A stretch of DNA of 64,000 nucleotides, from contig NZ_CP022961.1 in the NCBI RefSeq assembly GCF_002285795.1, forward strand, positions 4,964,001 to 5,028,000. The letters are read 5' to 3'. Within the stretch, counting starts at the first letter, position 1, and each line of letters starts with the position of its first letter. Below, one piece after another: positions 34,130 through 43,388 of this stretch. This DNA comes from Plantactinospora sp. KBS50. GTDB lineage: Bacteria; Actinomycetota; Actinomycetes; Mycobacteriales; Micromonosporaceae. The notes beneath the pieces were generated by a model, which was given only the letters and a program-made list of their open reading frames with translations, searched no databases and had not been told where the DNA came from. The translations under genes and the position numbers were made by a program.

Positions 34130-35176
34130 ATGGCACCTGCTCGACGTACCGCCGCGGTCCTCGCGGCGTTCCTCGGGGCGGCGCTGTCGTTCGCCGCGCC
34201 CACCTCCCCCGCGGCCGCGGGAACCGGGCCGGTCGCCGGCCTGCTGGCCGAGCCGAGTGGCACCGACGACGAGGGTGGCTCGGACACCCTCCGGCAGCAG
34301 CTCGACGCCGCCTCCCGCGGCTACCTGGACGCCAAGACCAAGCTGGCCAACTCCACCAAACGGCAGAAGGACCTGGCCGGGCACCTCGACAGCCTCGGCG
34401 ACGAGGTACGGATGCGCACCCAGACCGTCGGCAACCTGGCCGACGCCGCGTACCGCACCGGTCGACTCGGCCCGATGGCCGCCCTGCTCAACGCCGGCTC
34501 TCCGGACGGCTTCATCGACGCGGCGGCCCGGTTGCAGGCGGTGGCCAGCAACGAGGACCGGCAGTTGCGCGCGCTCCTGGACACCCGCGACCAGGAATCC
34601 CTGGCCAAGGAGGCGATCGACAAGGAGGTCGCCGAGCAGCGCACCCAGGTCGCCGTGATGGCCAAGCGCAAGCAGCAGGCCGAGCGGGCGCTCGCGGCCT
34701 CCGGCGGCGGTGGCAGCACGAGCGGCACCGGCGGCACGTCGAGCGCCACCGCCAAACCCGCCCCGCGCAACGCCGACGGCTCGTGGCCGGCCGAATCGTG
34801 CAGCGTGAACGACCCGACCACCTCCGGCTGCATCACCCCGCGCACCCTGCACGCGATGAACGAGGCCAAGGCCGCCGGCTTCACCCACTACATCTCCTGC
34901 TTCCGCAGCGGCGGCTCCGGCGAGCATCCCAAGGGCCGGGCCTGCGACTTCGCCGCGGCGAAGAACGGGTTCGAGGGGGTGGCCAGCGGCGCGGACAAGA
35001 CGTACGGCAACAACCTGGCGGCGTACTTCATCAAGAACGCCGACCGGTTGGGCGTGCTCTACGTGATCTGGTTCAAGCAGATCTGGCTGCCCAGCAGCGG
35101 CTGGAAGGCGTACAGCGGCGGCAACGGCGACCCGGCCAGCGACCACACCAACCACGTGCACCTGTCGGAATACTGA
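34130..35176 (+). CDS. Secreted coiled-coil protein with M15-like (ARB-07466-type) C-terminal domain
   Basis: A 348-residue exported protein. A signal peptide (AVLAAFLGAALSFAAP) is followed by a long coiled coil (about residues 50-190: LRQQLDAASRGYLDAKTKL ... KRKQQAERALAAS), a Gly/Ser/Thr linker, and a C-terminal domain with potential zinc ligands spaced like those of VanY/M15 peptidases: His and Asp in HPKGRACDF and His in DHTNHVHLS. Six residues of cysteine pairs suggest disulfides. A coiled coil plus peptidase-like domain fits peptidoglycan remodelling, and control by a c-di-AMP riboswitch supports a wall role. Substrate cleavage is not proven. Ribosome site ggaagga, ATG 34130. Confidence 0.85.
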   Translation: MAPARRTAAVLAAFLGAALSFAAPTSPAAAGTGPVAGLLAEPSGTDDEGGSDTLRQQLDAASRGYLDAKTKLANSTKRQKDLAGHLDSLGDEVRMRTQTVGNLADAAYRTGRLGPMAALLNAGSPDGFIDAAARLQAVASNEDRQLRALLDTRDQESLAKEAIDKEVAEQRTQVAVMAKRKQQAERALAASGGGGSTSGTGGTSSATAKPAPRNADGSWPAESCSVNDPTTSGCITPRTLHAMNEAKAAGFTHYISCFRSGGSGEHPKGRACDFAAAKNGFEGVASGADKTYGNNLAAYFIKNADRLGVLYVIWFKQIWLPSSGWKAYSGGNGDPASDHTNHVHLSEY

Positions 35177-35205
35177 CCCGCGACACCGGTGCCGGCGGCC
35201 TCGCC

Positions 35206-35312
35206 GTCGTCGGCACCGGGGTTGTCGGCACCGGGGTTGTCGGCACCAGGGTTGTCGTCGGCACCGCCCGCTCAGCGGCGCTGGCTCAGCGGCGCTGGCT
35301 CAGCCGCGCTGG
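35206..35312. repeat. Two adjacent minisatellites at the STAS gene end
   Basis: First array: 15-bp units of the type gttgtcggcaccggg (35206-35250 plus a variant to 35265). Second array: three 14-bp units ctcagcggcgctgg (35271-35312, last copy ctcagccgcgctgg). The third 14-bp unit contains the STAS stop (tca at 35300-35302 on +), so the others echo the gene end downstream. Confidence 0.9.
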
Positions 35313-35680
35313 CCCTGGTCGGCCGCGGTGCAGGCGCGCGCCTCCGGCGCGCCGCTGAAGTGCGGCTCCGGCGCACCGAACAGGCCGAGCAGCCCGGTCA
35401 CCCACAGCTGCCGGTGCACGAACCGGCTGGGCTCGGTCACCGCGAGCTTCACGCCGCTGACCTCGGCCATCTGGAAGCCGCCGACCATGGCGCTGATGCC
35501 GACCGAGTCGATGAAGCCCACCCGGCGCATGTTCAGCTCGATCCGGGATGGCCGCCCCTTGGCCAGTACACCTGCGACCGCCTCGCGGACCTCGAATGCC
35601 GTATCGACATCGATCTCCCCCACGGGTGAGATTTCCACGATGCCACCGGGCAGGATCGACGTGCTGATCGACAGGCTCAC
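35300..35680 (-). CDS. STAS domain anti-anti-sigma factor
   Basis: A 126-residue protein of the SpoIIAA/RsbV/BldG type. The phosphorylatable serine is residue 59 in VGFIDSVGISAM. Such proteins bind an anti-sigma kinase and free the sigma factor when unphosphorylated. GTG 35680 has a ggagg site seven bases away. The last ~25 residues (HFSGAPEARACTAADQGQRG) extend past the usual domain end. No anti-sigma or sigma gene is adjacent, so the partner is encoded elsewhere. Confidence 0.92.
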   Translation of the reverse strand: MSLSISTSILPGGIVEISPVGEIDVDTAFEVREAVAGVLAKGRPSRIELNMRRVGFIDSVGISAMVGGFQMAEVSGVKLAVTEPSRFVHRQLWVTGLLGLFGAPEPHFSGAPEARACTAADQGQRG

Positions 35681-36189
35681 GCGAGCACCTCCACTCGCCC
35701 GTACCGGGCGCCTCTAGTACGCGGGCCGCGACCGAGCGTATTCCTCCCCGACGCCGGGTCGCCACCCTTCCGGCGGAGCAATCTAAGCCGCCGGCGCGAA
35801 TTACCCCCGCATTTCGGGGCAAGTCGCCCAAACATTCCCACCATTGGGCAGCCCTTCCACCCGCTGGCCCGGGCTCCCACCCTAGCCGCTGCCGGCCGGA
35901 TCGCCACCCGAAAACCGGTCACCGAGCCCACGATCAGGGCGGATGTCCCCAGACGTAATGTTCGCCACCCAAGCTTCCCCGGCGACGGCCCGGCCACGGC
36001 CCGGCGACCGACCGAACATGCCTGCCTCGTGCTGCTACCCTTACCCTGCGCAGCCAGCGGCTCCGCCATGATCGCGAGTTTGCCACCAAGCGTGCGCGGG
36101 CACCTCGGATGCAGCAACCGCAACCGCGCCGAACAGAACGTTTCTGTCCGAAGTGGTCAGCGAACGTTCGGCAGCCGAGGAGGACACCG
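35681..36189. other. 509-bp divergent intergenic region
   Basis: No supported gene. Two inverted repeats lie near the right-hand gene: acagaa-cgt-ttctgt (36133-36147) and the 10-bp perfect palindrome cgaacgttcg (36161-36170). The second resembles half of an actinobacterial LexA box but lacks the four-base spacer. The ribosome site ggagga (36178-36183) belongs to the next gene. Confidence 0.5.
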
Positions 36190-36615
36190 ATGTTCGGAAG
36201 CAACCTGCTGGACCGCCGGAGCAGGACCGAGCGAATCGCCGACCAGGCGTGGGATCACCTGGTCGCCGCGGTCAACTCGGCGGGCGAGACGATCCGGGAC
36301 ACCGCACTGGACACCGCCAGGTCGGCGAGGTCGGCCACCGCCGGGCTCACCGACGATGCGCGGGACCGGGCGGGATCCGTGGCCGACGAGGCGTGGCAGC
36401 GGGCCAGCCTCGCGTTCGACGCGCTCTCCGGGCGCCGCTCCCGGCTGCCCTGGACATACCTGATCGCCGCCGGCCTCATCGGCGCCGCCGTCGGCTGGGC
36501 CGCCGGCACCGCGGCCCGGGCCGCGATGGCCCGGGACAACGCGACCCTCGGCGCGGGCGACGAGGTCGAGTTCGTCGACGTGGACCGCCCCGGCTCGCCG
36601 GCCTCCAACAACTGA
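36190..36615 (+). CDS. Small membrane-anchored protein, function unknown
   Basis: A 141-residue protein I do not recognise by name. The N-terminal two thirds is amphipathic and helix-rich (ERIADQAWDHLVAAVNSAGE, then repeated Ala/Asp/Thr-rich heptads), recalling LEA- or YtxH-like stress proteins. One transmembrane helix follows (YLIAAGLIGAAVGWAAGTAA) with an acidic tail (GDEVEFVDVDRPG). ATG 36190 has ggagga seven bases upstream. Likely a membrane-tethered cytoplasmic helix bundle. Confidence 0.75.
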   Translation: MFGSNLLDRRSRTERIADQAWDHLVAAVNSAGETIRDTALDTARSARSATAGLTDDARDRAGSVADEAWQRASLAFDALSGRRSRLPWTYLIAAGLIGAAVGWAAGTAARAAMARDNATLGAGDEVEFVDVDRPGSPASNN

Positions 36616-36656
36616 CCCGCCCGTCCCGGACGCGGCGCCCGAGGGTCCGAGGCGGC

Positions 36657-36712
36657 GCCCGGGCGCCTCAGCCCGGGCGCCTCAGCCCGGGTGCCTCAGC
36701 CCGGGCGCTCGG
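36657..36712. repeat. Four 14-bp units at the end of the Pro-rich gene
   Basis: Units gcccgggcgcctca (36657-36670, 36671-36684), gcccgggtgcctca (36685-36698) and gcccgggcgctcgg (36699-36712). The third unit carries the stop codon (tca 36696-36698) of the minus-strand gene; the first two echo it downstream. Confidence 0.9.
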
Positions 36713-37253
36713 CGCCGGACGACGGATCCGCCGGCTCGTCGCTGTGCACCGACGGACTCACCGGCGGCGATGACTCGCCGCCGTCGGGGTCCTGGGTGGG
36801 CGCCGTCCGGGTCGGCACCGGTTCGGCCGATCCGCTCTGCGCGGGATCGGTCGACGGGTCCGACGCCCCGGCGGGTTGCGTGGTTGCCGCCGTACCGCTC
36901 GGGCTCGCTCGGGCGGATGAGGCGCCGATCGGCCCGGGGGTGGACGCGGCGGTGCCGGACGGAGCCGAGGTCCCGGCGAGTACCTCCGGCTGGTCCGGCA
37001 CCGGCCGACCGCCGCCCTGACCCGGTGGGTCCGCGCCACTCACGCCCTGGTCGTCCGGCCCGGACGGCGGGGTCGGGGACGGAAAGCCCGCCGCCGGCAC
37101 GGTCGGCGGATACGTCACCGGCCGGGTGACGGTCACCCGGGGCCGGTTGGGTTCCGGTCCCAGCGGTCGGGACAGTTGCGCGCCCACCCAGAGGGCTGGC
37201 CCGAGACCGACCACCACGATCCCGGCGAAAAGGCCCGTGGCCTGCCGGTCCAT
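36696..37253 (-). CDS. Membrane-anchored proline/serine/threonine-rich protein
   Basis: A 185-residue protein of low complexity. It has a short N-terminus (MDRQATG), one hydrophobic segment (LFAGIVVVGLGPALWVGAQL) that acts as signal anchor, and then some 150 residues dominated by Pro, Ser, Thr, Gly and Ala with acidic residues, as in extended, possibly glycosylated, surface stalks. ATG 37253 is preceded by a strong gggaggt (37258-37264). No domain is recognised and function cannot be inferred. Confidence 0.7.
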   Translation of the reverse strand: MDRQATGLFAGIVVVGLGPALWVGAQLSRPLGPEPNRPRVTVTRPVTYPPTVPAAGFPSPTPPSGPDDQGVSGADPPGQGGGRPVPDQPEVLAGTSAPSGTAASTPGPIGASSARASPSGTAATTQPAGASDPSTDPAQSGSAEPVPTRTAPTQDPDGGESSPPVSPSVHSDEPADPSSGAERPG

Positions 37254-37782
37254 CGTCACCTCCCGGCCGTCCGGCAGCGACGCTCGGCCGCTCAGCGTTG
37301 CACTCTGATCACCGAACGCCACCATCGTGCCATCACGCGGCCGGTAGCCCTATCGTCCTGGCGGACATCCGACCGCGGCCCCTCTTGCCGACGCCGCGCC
37401 CGTCCCGATCGGACACCTCACCCCGTCCCCGCCGGACATCCGCCCGCCCGTCCGGTTTCCGCCTGTGCCGCCGGATTCCCGATGTGCCGCCGGATTCCCG
37501 GAGTGCCGCTGGATGCCCGGAGTGCCGCTGCGTTCCCGGTGTGCGCTGCGTTCCCCGTGCGCGCGCTGTGTTTCCGGTGTGCCGCTGCGCTCCGCCGGCA
37601 CCCGCCGGGCCGGCGCGGCCCGCGGGCCGGTCATCCGGGGTGGGTGAGGCCGGTTCACCGCGGCCGGCGCGACGATCGGAGGTGCGCGGGTGGGGCGTGC
37701 CCGGCCCGCGCCGGCCCGCGCCACGCGGTGCGGGACGTCGCCGCCGCGCCCGGCGCGGCGCCGACCCGGAGGGAGCCGAGTG
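37254..37782. other. 529-bp intergenic region with degenerate 18-bp repeats
   Basis: No supported gene. From about 37466 to 37600 there are five or more degenerate units built on gtgccgccggattcccg (18-bp period, decaying to the right). The BON gene's ribosome site ggaggga (37768-37774) closes the interval. The left end holds the divergent promoter of the Pro-rich gene. Confidence 0.55.
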
Positions 37783-38457
37783 ATGGTCACCACGATGGCT
37801 CGCAACGACGAGGCCATTCAACGGAACATCCTGGCCGAACTCGACTGGGATCCCCAGGTGCGGCCGAACGAGATCGGCGTGACCGTATCGGACGGTGTGG
37901 TGGCGCTGACCGGATGGGTGGACAGCTACGCCCGGAAATGGGCCGCGGAACGCGCGGCGCACCGGCTTTCCGGAGTACGGGCGGTCGCCAACGACATCGC
38001 CGTACGGCTGTCGACCGCCACCGGGCGCACCGACGCCGAGATCGCCACCTCGGTGACGCGGGCGCTGGAGTGGGACGCCTTCATCCCCGCCGACGGGCTC
38101 AGCGTGACCGTGGCCAACGGCTGGGTGGTGCTGCGCGGCGAGGTCGAGTGGGAGTACCAGCGCCGCGCCGCCGAACGCTCGGTCCGGCGGCTGACCGGCG
38201 TACAGGGCCTCACCAACGGGATCCAGGTCCGGCCGCGGGTCCGGCCCTCGGCCGAGGAACTGCGGCACCGGCTGGTGACCGCCCTGGTGCGGACCGTCTC
38301 GGCGGACGCGCAGCAGTTGGGCATCGAGGTCGACGACGGCACGGTGACGCTGCGCGGCACGGTGCGGTCCGCACTCGAACGGCAGGAGGCCGAGCGGGTG
38401 GCGTGGTCCGGACCCGGCGTCGAGGAGGTCCGCAACGAGCTGGTCGTCCAGGGCTGA
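37783..38457 (+). CDS. Triple BON-domain protein (OsmY-like)
   Basis: A 224-residue protein made of three consecutive BON domains (about residues 8-75, 80-150, 155-224), each with the pattern of a helix followed by V-DG-V-L-G-V/T segments (VSDGVVALTGWVDSYARKWA; VANGWVVLRGEVEWEYQRRA; VDDGTVTLRGTVRSALERQE). BON domains are thought to bind membrane or phospholipid and occur in stress proteins such as OsmY. No signal peptide is seen, so a cytoplasmic location is likely. Followed after 77 bp by a DsbA-like gene, which may be co-transcribed. Confidence 0.92.
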   Translation: MVTTMARNDEAIQRNILAELDWDPQVRPNEIGVTVSDGVVALTGWVDSYARKWAAERAAHRLSGVRAVANDIAVRLSTATGRTDAEIATSVTRALEWDAFIPADGLSVTVANGWVVLRGEVEWEYQRRAAERSVRRLTGVQGLTNGIQVRPRVRPSAEELRHRLVTALVRTVSADAQQLGIEVDDGTVTLRGTVRSALERQEAERVAWSGPGVEEVRNELVVQG

Positions 38458-38534
38458 TCCGACCCGGCCGGGTGATCCCGGCCATCCGGAACGGACCAGC
38501 CCTCCAGTCCTGACGAGCTTGCGGAGGTACCGCC

Positions 38535-39089
38535 ATGAGTAGCACTCCGCTCCAGGTCACCACGGGCCGGCTGCGCACGCCGGTACACGAGAACGACCAC
38601 GCCCGGGGTCCGGTGGACGCCGCGGTGACGGTCGTGCAGTACGCGGACTTCCAGTGCCCGCACTCCGGGGCGGCCGCCCGGAACCTGCGGGATGTGCTGC
38701 GCCAGCGGGCCGACACGGTACGCCTGGTCTACCGGCACTTCCCGGTGGTCAACGTCCATCCGTACGCCGAGATGGCCGCCGAGACCGCGGAGGCGGCCGG
38801 CAGCCGGGACCGGTTCTGGGAGGTGCACGACTGGCTCTTCGACCACCAGGAACAGCTCGACCCGGTGCACCTGTCCCTCGGCGCGCAGCAGGCGGGCGTG
38901 CCCGTGGACGCCGTCTCGGACGAGGTGAACGCGCACCGCTGGCTCGACCGGGTCCGCGCCGACTTCGTGGGCGGCATCCGGGCCGGGGTCAACGCGACGC
39001 CCACGTTCTTCGTGAACGGGGCCCGGCACGAGGGCGGATACGCACTGGCCGACCTGCTGACCGCGGTGGATGCCGCCGCCGGGCCGTGA
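38535..39089 (+). CDS. DsbA-like thioredoxin-fold protein with CPHS active site
   Basis: A 184-residue protein of the DsbA/thioredoxin_4 type without a signal peptide. The active-site position reads CPHS (C41, S44) in YADFQCPHSGAA; the second catalytic cysteine is a serine, and no other cysteine is seen. The cis-proline loop is VNATPTFFVNG. Loss of the second cysteine excludes normal dithiol oxidation but allows monothiol, glutathione or mycothiol-type chemistry. ATG 38535 has a ggaggt site (38522-38527). The N-terminal helper context resembles NhaA-fused thioredoxin domains. Confidence 0.88.
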   Translation: MSSTPLQVTTGRLRTPVHENDHARGPVDAAVTVVQYADFQCPHSGAAARNLRDVLRQRADTVRLVYRHFPVVNVHPYAEMAAETAEAAGSRDRFWEVHDWLFDHQEQLDPVHLSLGAQQAGVPVDAVSDEVNAHRWLDRVRADFVGGIRAGVNATPTFFVNGARHEGGYALADLLTAVDAAAGP

Positions 39090-39132
39090 CCGGTCCGCCG
39101 TCGCGCGTCGACGGGGTTCCCGGCAGGTGAAC

Positions 39133-39164
39133 GCGGGGCCCTCCCGGCAACGGGAGGGCCCCGC
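39133..39164. terminator. Strong bidirectional hairpin between convergent genes
   Basis: A perfect 14-bp stem (39133-39146 with 39151-39164, gcggggccctcccg and its complement) capped by a GCAA tetraloop, placed between the DsbA-like gene and the convergent LuxR gene. It should end transcription in both directions. Confidence 0.85.
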
Positions 39165-39203
39165 GCGCTGCCCGCGGCGGCTGCCGCGCAGAGCAGATGC
39201 AGC

Positions 39204-41978
39204 TCACAGCAGATGCAGCTCGCGCGCCCGGCGGACGGCCTCGCGGCGGCGGTTCGCGTCGAGCTTGCGGTAGATGTTGCGGACATGCGTCTTGACGGTG
39301 TTCACCGACAGCGACATCTCGCTGGCTATCTCCACGTTGGACAGGATGCTCTGCAGGTAGCGCAGCACCGTCAGCTCGCGCTCGGTGAGCGGTTCGCCGA
39401 GCGCCGCGGGCGCGGCCGGCGGCCCGGCGGCCGGGGCGTGTCCGTCGCCGCGCAACAGCTCGTCGAGCATCGGCCAGTGCGCCGTCCCGGCGTCGCGCTG
39501 TTCGGCGAGCAGTTCCCGCACCGGCGGGTTCGAATGGGTGAACACGAGCCGGTAGCCGTCCGGTTCGGCGAGGTCGAGGACCCGCTCCACGATCCGGCCG
39601 GCCCGCCCGCCGGACGCCGGGCGCCCGCCGCCGGTGTGCCCGTCGCCGGCCCGAGCCGCGAGGGCCGCCAGCAGCCCGGCGGCCAGCCGGACCGGCATGG
39701 GCCAGCCGGCCGCGGCCGGCGCCTCCCAGTCCGGCAGCGTGCGCGCGGCGGCACCGGGATCGCCGGCCAGCAGGTGCACCCGGGCCAGCGCCACCGCGAG
39801 CGGCGGCGCCGGCTCCCCGGCCACCTCGATCGCACCGACCAGCAGCGACCGGGCGGTGTCCAGATCCCCGTTCGCGCTGCGCAGGTCGGCCTCGGCGGCC
39901 AGCAACGCCGGTTCGACAAGCGGGGCCGGCCGGCCCGCCAGGTGTTCCCGGCCCCGCTGGAGGGCCTGGAACGCACCCACCGGATCGCCGTCGACGGCGC
40001 GCAGCCGGGCCCGGACCAGCTCGGCGAGGGCCGCCAGCACGGGCTCGTCGCCCGGTTGCCGGGCGCCGTCGGCCAGCGCGAGGTGGGCGGCCGCCTCCGC
40101 CGGCCGGTCCCGCTCGGCCGCCACGACCGCCTGGGCCAGGTACGCCGGACCGCAGTCCGCGGCGGTCCGCCGGTCCCGGCAGGCGGTGGAGCCGACCGCG
40201 GTACGGGCGTCCTGTTCGGCGGCCCGCAGCGGGCCGCGCACCGCCCGGACCAGCGCGAGCCGCGCGGTGGCCACCAGCTCGGCCCGGTCCAGTCCGGCCC
40301 GGCGGGCGTCGGTACGCGCCGCGGCCAGGTCGGCCTCCGCGCCGGCCAGGTCGCCCTCGCCGAACCGCACGGCGCCGAGCGCCGTACCGCCGAGCGCGCG
40401 AGCGCTGGCCGCCGGGTCCGGGCCACCGTGCGCACCACCGTGCGCAGCAGCGTCCAGCACCGCCGGCCCGACCGGCCCCGCCGGGACCGCCGACCCCGCC
40501 GGCAGCACCCCGGCCGGCCCCGCCGGGGCGATGCCGGCCGCGTCCAGCAGTGCCCGGGCCTCCTCGGCCACCCCGGCCGGGTCGCCGGCCAGTTGCGCGG
40601 CGCCCAGCCGCAGTGCCGCGAGGACCACCGGTACGGGCAGCTCGTGCGCACCGTCCCGGCCGGCCGCACCGGGTCTGACCGCGGCACCGGCCCGACCCGC
40701 GATCAGCCCCAGGGTGGCCACCACGGCCGCCGGGTCGCGTTCGCGCAGCCGGTCCGCCGCGTACGCCAGCGCCAGTTCCGGCTCGACGCCGAGATCCTCC
40801 GGCGGCGGCGGGGCCGGCACGCCCGGATCGCCGGTGGCGACCGCGGGGATCAGGTCCGGCCAGTGGTCCCGGAGGATCCGCCGGGCCAGCGCCGGCGCGT
40901 CGGCGGTCAGCGCGTGCCGCAGCGCGTCCGCCGGCCGGTCGTGGCCGGCCGCCCAGTCGGCCGCCCGGCGGTGCAGTTCCCGCACCTCGGATCCGGGCAG
41001 CCGGGCCAGTTCGGACCGGAGCAGTCCGGCCAGCAGCCGGTGGCACCGCCAGGTCGGCGGCCGGGTGCCCAGCGGGAGCACGAAGCCGGTGCGCTCGGCC
41101 CGGTCCAGCAGGTCCTCGGCGTCGGGGCCGTCGAGCGCCACGAGCAGGTCGGCGGAGAGGCATGCGGCGACCGCCGCGCGGCGCAGCGCGTCCCGGTCCG
41201 CCGCGGGCAACCCGGCCAGCACCTCGGAGCGCAGGTAGTCGGCCACGCCCGGGTCGTCGCCGTCGAAGCCGGCCGCGTACCCGTCCGGATCGACCCGGTC
41301 CCGCAGCGCCAGCGCGGCCAGCCGGAGGCCGGCCGGCCACCCCTCGGCGCGCTCGACCAGATCCGCCACCCGGTCCGCCGGCAGCCGCAGCCCGTGCGCG
41401 GCCAACAGCCGGTCGGCCTCCTGCGGGGTGAACGCCAACTCGGCCACGCCCAGTTCGGTCAGCTCGCCGCTGAGCCGCCAGCGGTGCAGGCCGAGGGCCG
41501 GATCGGTGCGGGCGGCCAGGACCAGCCGAAGCCGGCCGGCGCAGTGCCGCGCCAGCCGGTCCAGTCCGTCCCACAGGTCCGGGCCGGCGTGGTCCGCGTC
41601 GTCCAGCACCAGCACCACCGGTTCGCCGTGCCGGGCGACCGCGCCGGCCAACCGGTCCAGCGGGTCGCCCGCGCCCGCCGGGCCGGCCTCCAGCGCCGTG
41701 GCCAGGTACGCGCAGACGCGGTCGGCGGAGTCCGCCGGCTCCAGGGTCAGCCAGACCGGGCGCCCCGGCCACCGGCCCGCCCGGTACCACGCGCTGAGCA
41801 GCACGGTCTTGCCCCAGCCCGCCGGCGCGCGGACCAGGGTGACCGGCCGGGCGGCACCGGTGTCCAGCAGTTGGTGCAGGCGCGGCCGCTCGACCAGGGT
41901 GTCGGGCACGGGCGCCGGGTCGAGCCGGCCCGCGGGCAGCGGCGGCGGGGCGGTCACGGTGGGCAAGTCCTGGGACAC
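39204..41978 (-). CDS. MalT-like LuxR family transcriptional regulator (LAL type)
   Basis: A 924-residue STAND ATPase regulator. Walker A is VRAPAGWGKTVLLSAWY near residue 50, the Walker B-like LVLDDADH follows near 130, a winged helix and long TPR-like helical repeats fill the middle (many Ala/Arg/Leu-rich helices), and the C-terminal LuxR HTH is LTERELTVLRYLQSILSNVE ... SVNTVKTHVRNIYRKL near 860-920. Such regulators sense a small ligand, oligomerise with ATP and activate promoters. GTG 41978 is served by ggaggagg (41989-41996). The last codons are copied once downstream of the stop (39192-39205 versus 39208-39221). Target genes are unknown. Confidence 0.92.
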   Translation of the reverse strand: MSQDLPTVTAPPPLPAGRLDPAPVPDTLVERPRLHQLLDTGAARPVTLVRAPAGWGKTVLLSAWYRAGRWPGRPVWLTLEPADSADRVCAYLATALEAGPAGAGDPLDRLAGAVARHGEPVVLVLDDADHAGPDLWDGLDRLARHCAGRLRLVLAARTDPALGLHRWRLSGELTELGVAELAFTPQEADRLLAAHGLRLPADRVADLVERAEGWPAGLRLAALALRDRVDPDGYAAGFDGDDPGVADYLRSEVLAGLPAADRDALRRAAVAACLSADLLVALDGPDAEDLLDRAERTGFVLPLGTRPPTWRCHRLLAGLLRSELARLPGSEVRELHRRAADWAAGHDRPADALRHALTADAPALARRILRDHWPDLIPAVATGDPGVPAPPPPEDLGVEPELALAYAADRLRERDPAAVVATLGLIAGRAGAAVRPGAAGRDGAHELPVPVVLAALRLGAAQLAGDPAGVAEEARALLDAAGIAPAGPAGVLPAGSAVPAGPVGPAVLDAAAHGGAHGGPDPAASARALGGTALGAVRFGEGDLAGAEADLAAARTDARRAGLDRAELVATARLALVRAVRGPLRAAEQDARTAVGSTACRDRRTAADCGPAYLAQAVVAAERDRPAEAAAHLALADGARQPGDEPVLAALAELVRARLRAVDGDPVGAFQALQRGREHLAGRPAPLVEPALLAAEADLRSANGDLDTARSLLVGAIEVAGEPAPPLAVALARVHLLAGDPGAAARTLPDWEAPAAAGWPMPVRLAAGLLAALAARAGDGHTGGGRPASGGRAGRIVERVLDLAEPDGYRLVFTHSNPPVRELLAEQRDAGTAHWPMLDELLRGDGHAPAAGPPAAPAALGEPLTERELTVLRYLQSILSNVEIASEMSLSVNTVKTHVRNIYRKLDANRRREAVRRARELHLL

Positions 41979-42139
41979 CTGCGGGGTACCTCCTCCGGTG
42001 GCGGGGAACCGGTGCCGTCCGCACCGGTGGTGCCGGCCGGACGGGTGCGGCGGATTACCCGGCCGGAGCCGGTTCACCCCTTGCGGACGAGCCCGGGTGA
42101 CGGTGAGCCGGACCGCGCGATCGATGGCACACTGCGGGG

Positions 42140-43341
42140 ATGCCCAGCGACCGCCCGTACGACCTCGTCCTCTTCGGCGCCAGCGGTTTCACCGGCGGGC
42201 TGACCGCCCGCTACCTGGCGCGTACCGCCCCGGCGGGGTTGCGTTGGGCACTGGCCGGGCGTAACCGGGACAAACTCGCCGCCCTGCGCACGGAGCTGGC
42301 CGCCGGCGACCCGGCGCTCGCCGACCTGCCGCTGCTGGACGCCGACGTCACCGACCCGGCCGCGCTGGGCCGGCTGGCCGCCGAGGCCCGGGTGCTGGCC
42401 AGCACCGTCGGGCCGTACCAGCGTCACGGCGAGCCGCTGGTCGCCGCCTGCGCCGCGGCCGGCACGGACTACCTGGACATCACCGGGGAACCGGAGTTCG
42501 TCGACGAGATGTACCTGCGGCACCAGGACACCGCGCTGCGCACCGGCGCCCGGCTCGTGCACGCCTGCGGCTTCGACTCGGTACCGCACGACCTGGGCGC
42601 CTACTTCACCGTCCGCCGGCTGCCCCGGGACGTACCGATCAACCTGGCCGGCTATGTCCGGGCCGGCGGTCGCTTCTCGGCCGGGACGTACCACTCGGCG
42701 CTGCTGGCGGTCTCCCGGCGCCGGCAGGCGGCGGCCGTGGCCCGCAAGCGCCGCCGGAGCGAGCCGGCCCGGCCGGCCGCCGGGTCCGCGCGCTGCCGGG
42801 GCGGCCCGGCCGGGTCGCCGAGCTGGGCGTCTGGGCGCTGCCGATGCCCACCATCGACCCGCTGGTGGTCCGCCGGTCCGCGGCGGCCCTGCCGGCGTAC
42901 GGGCCGGAGTTCAGCTACTCGCACTACGTGGCGGTGCGCCGGCTGCGTACCGCGGTGGCCGGGGTGGCGGCGCTGGCCGGGGTCGCCGGCCTGATCCGGA
43001 TGCCCGTGACCCGGAACTGGCTGGCCGGGCGGATGACCTCCGGGCAGGGGCCGTCGGCCGCGCAGCGGGCGAAGGGCTGGTTCAGCGTGCGGTTCGTCGG
43101 CCACGGCGGCGGGCAGCGGGTGGTCACCGAGGTCAGCGGCGGGGATCCCGGGTACGACGAGACCGCCAAGATGCTCGGCGAGGCTGCGCTGAGCCTGGCG
43201 CTGGACGAGTTGCCGCCGACGGCCGGGCAGGTCACCACGGCGGTGGCCATGGGCGACGCGCTGACCGCCCGGCTGAGCGCCGCCGGGATCGGGTTCCGGG
43301 TGCTGGACCCGCCGGCCGGGTCGGCGCACCCGCCGGCTTGA
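42140..43341 (+). CDS. Saccharopine dehydrogenase family / trans-acting enoyl reductase-like protein, apparent frameshift
   Basis: A roughly 400-residue protein. The first frame carries the Rossmann start DLVLFGASGFTGGLTARYLA, VGPYQRHGEPLVAACAAAGT and DITGEPEFVDEMYL, followed by GFDSVPHDLGAYF. The second frame supplies WALPMPTIDPLVVRRSAAAL, the membrane-proximal helix and the C-terminal GYDETAKMLGEAALSLALDE. One missing base near 42782 (a ggg run) accounts for the break. Homologues include the mycobacterial trans-acting enoyl reductase of phthiocerol/phenolglycolipid synthesis; here no polyketide synthase is nearby, so the substrate is open. It is followed 47 bp on by the MerR-clamp gene. Confidence 0.82.
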
Positions 43342-43388
43342 CCCTCGACCCGGTCGAGGCCCCAGGATCCCTGGCTGTGGAGAGGACG

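Noticed and set aside
36161-36170. Perfect palindrome cgaacgttcg considered as a LexA (SOS) box.
   Set aside because: Actinobacterial LexA boxes have four bases between the cgaac and gttcg halves; here there is none, and the neighbouring gene has no repair role.
39213-42203. A 996-codon plus-strand open frame opposite the LuxR gene (and similar long opposite frames over aceE, gltX and HelD).
   Set aside because: High GC makes long antisense frames; the minus-strand LuxR protein has a clear Walker A motif and C-terminal HTH, the antisense one has no recognisable domain.
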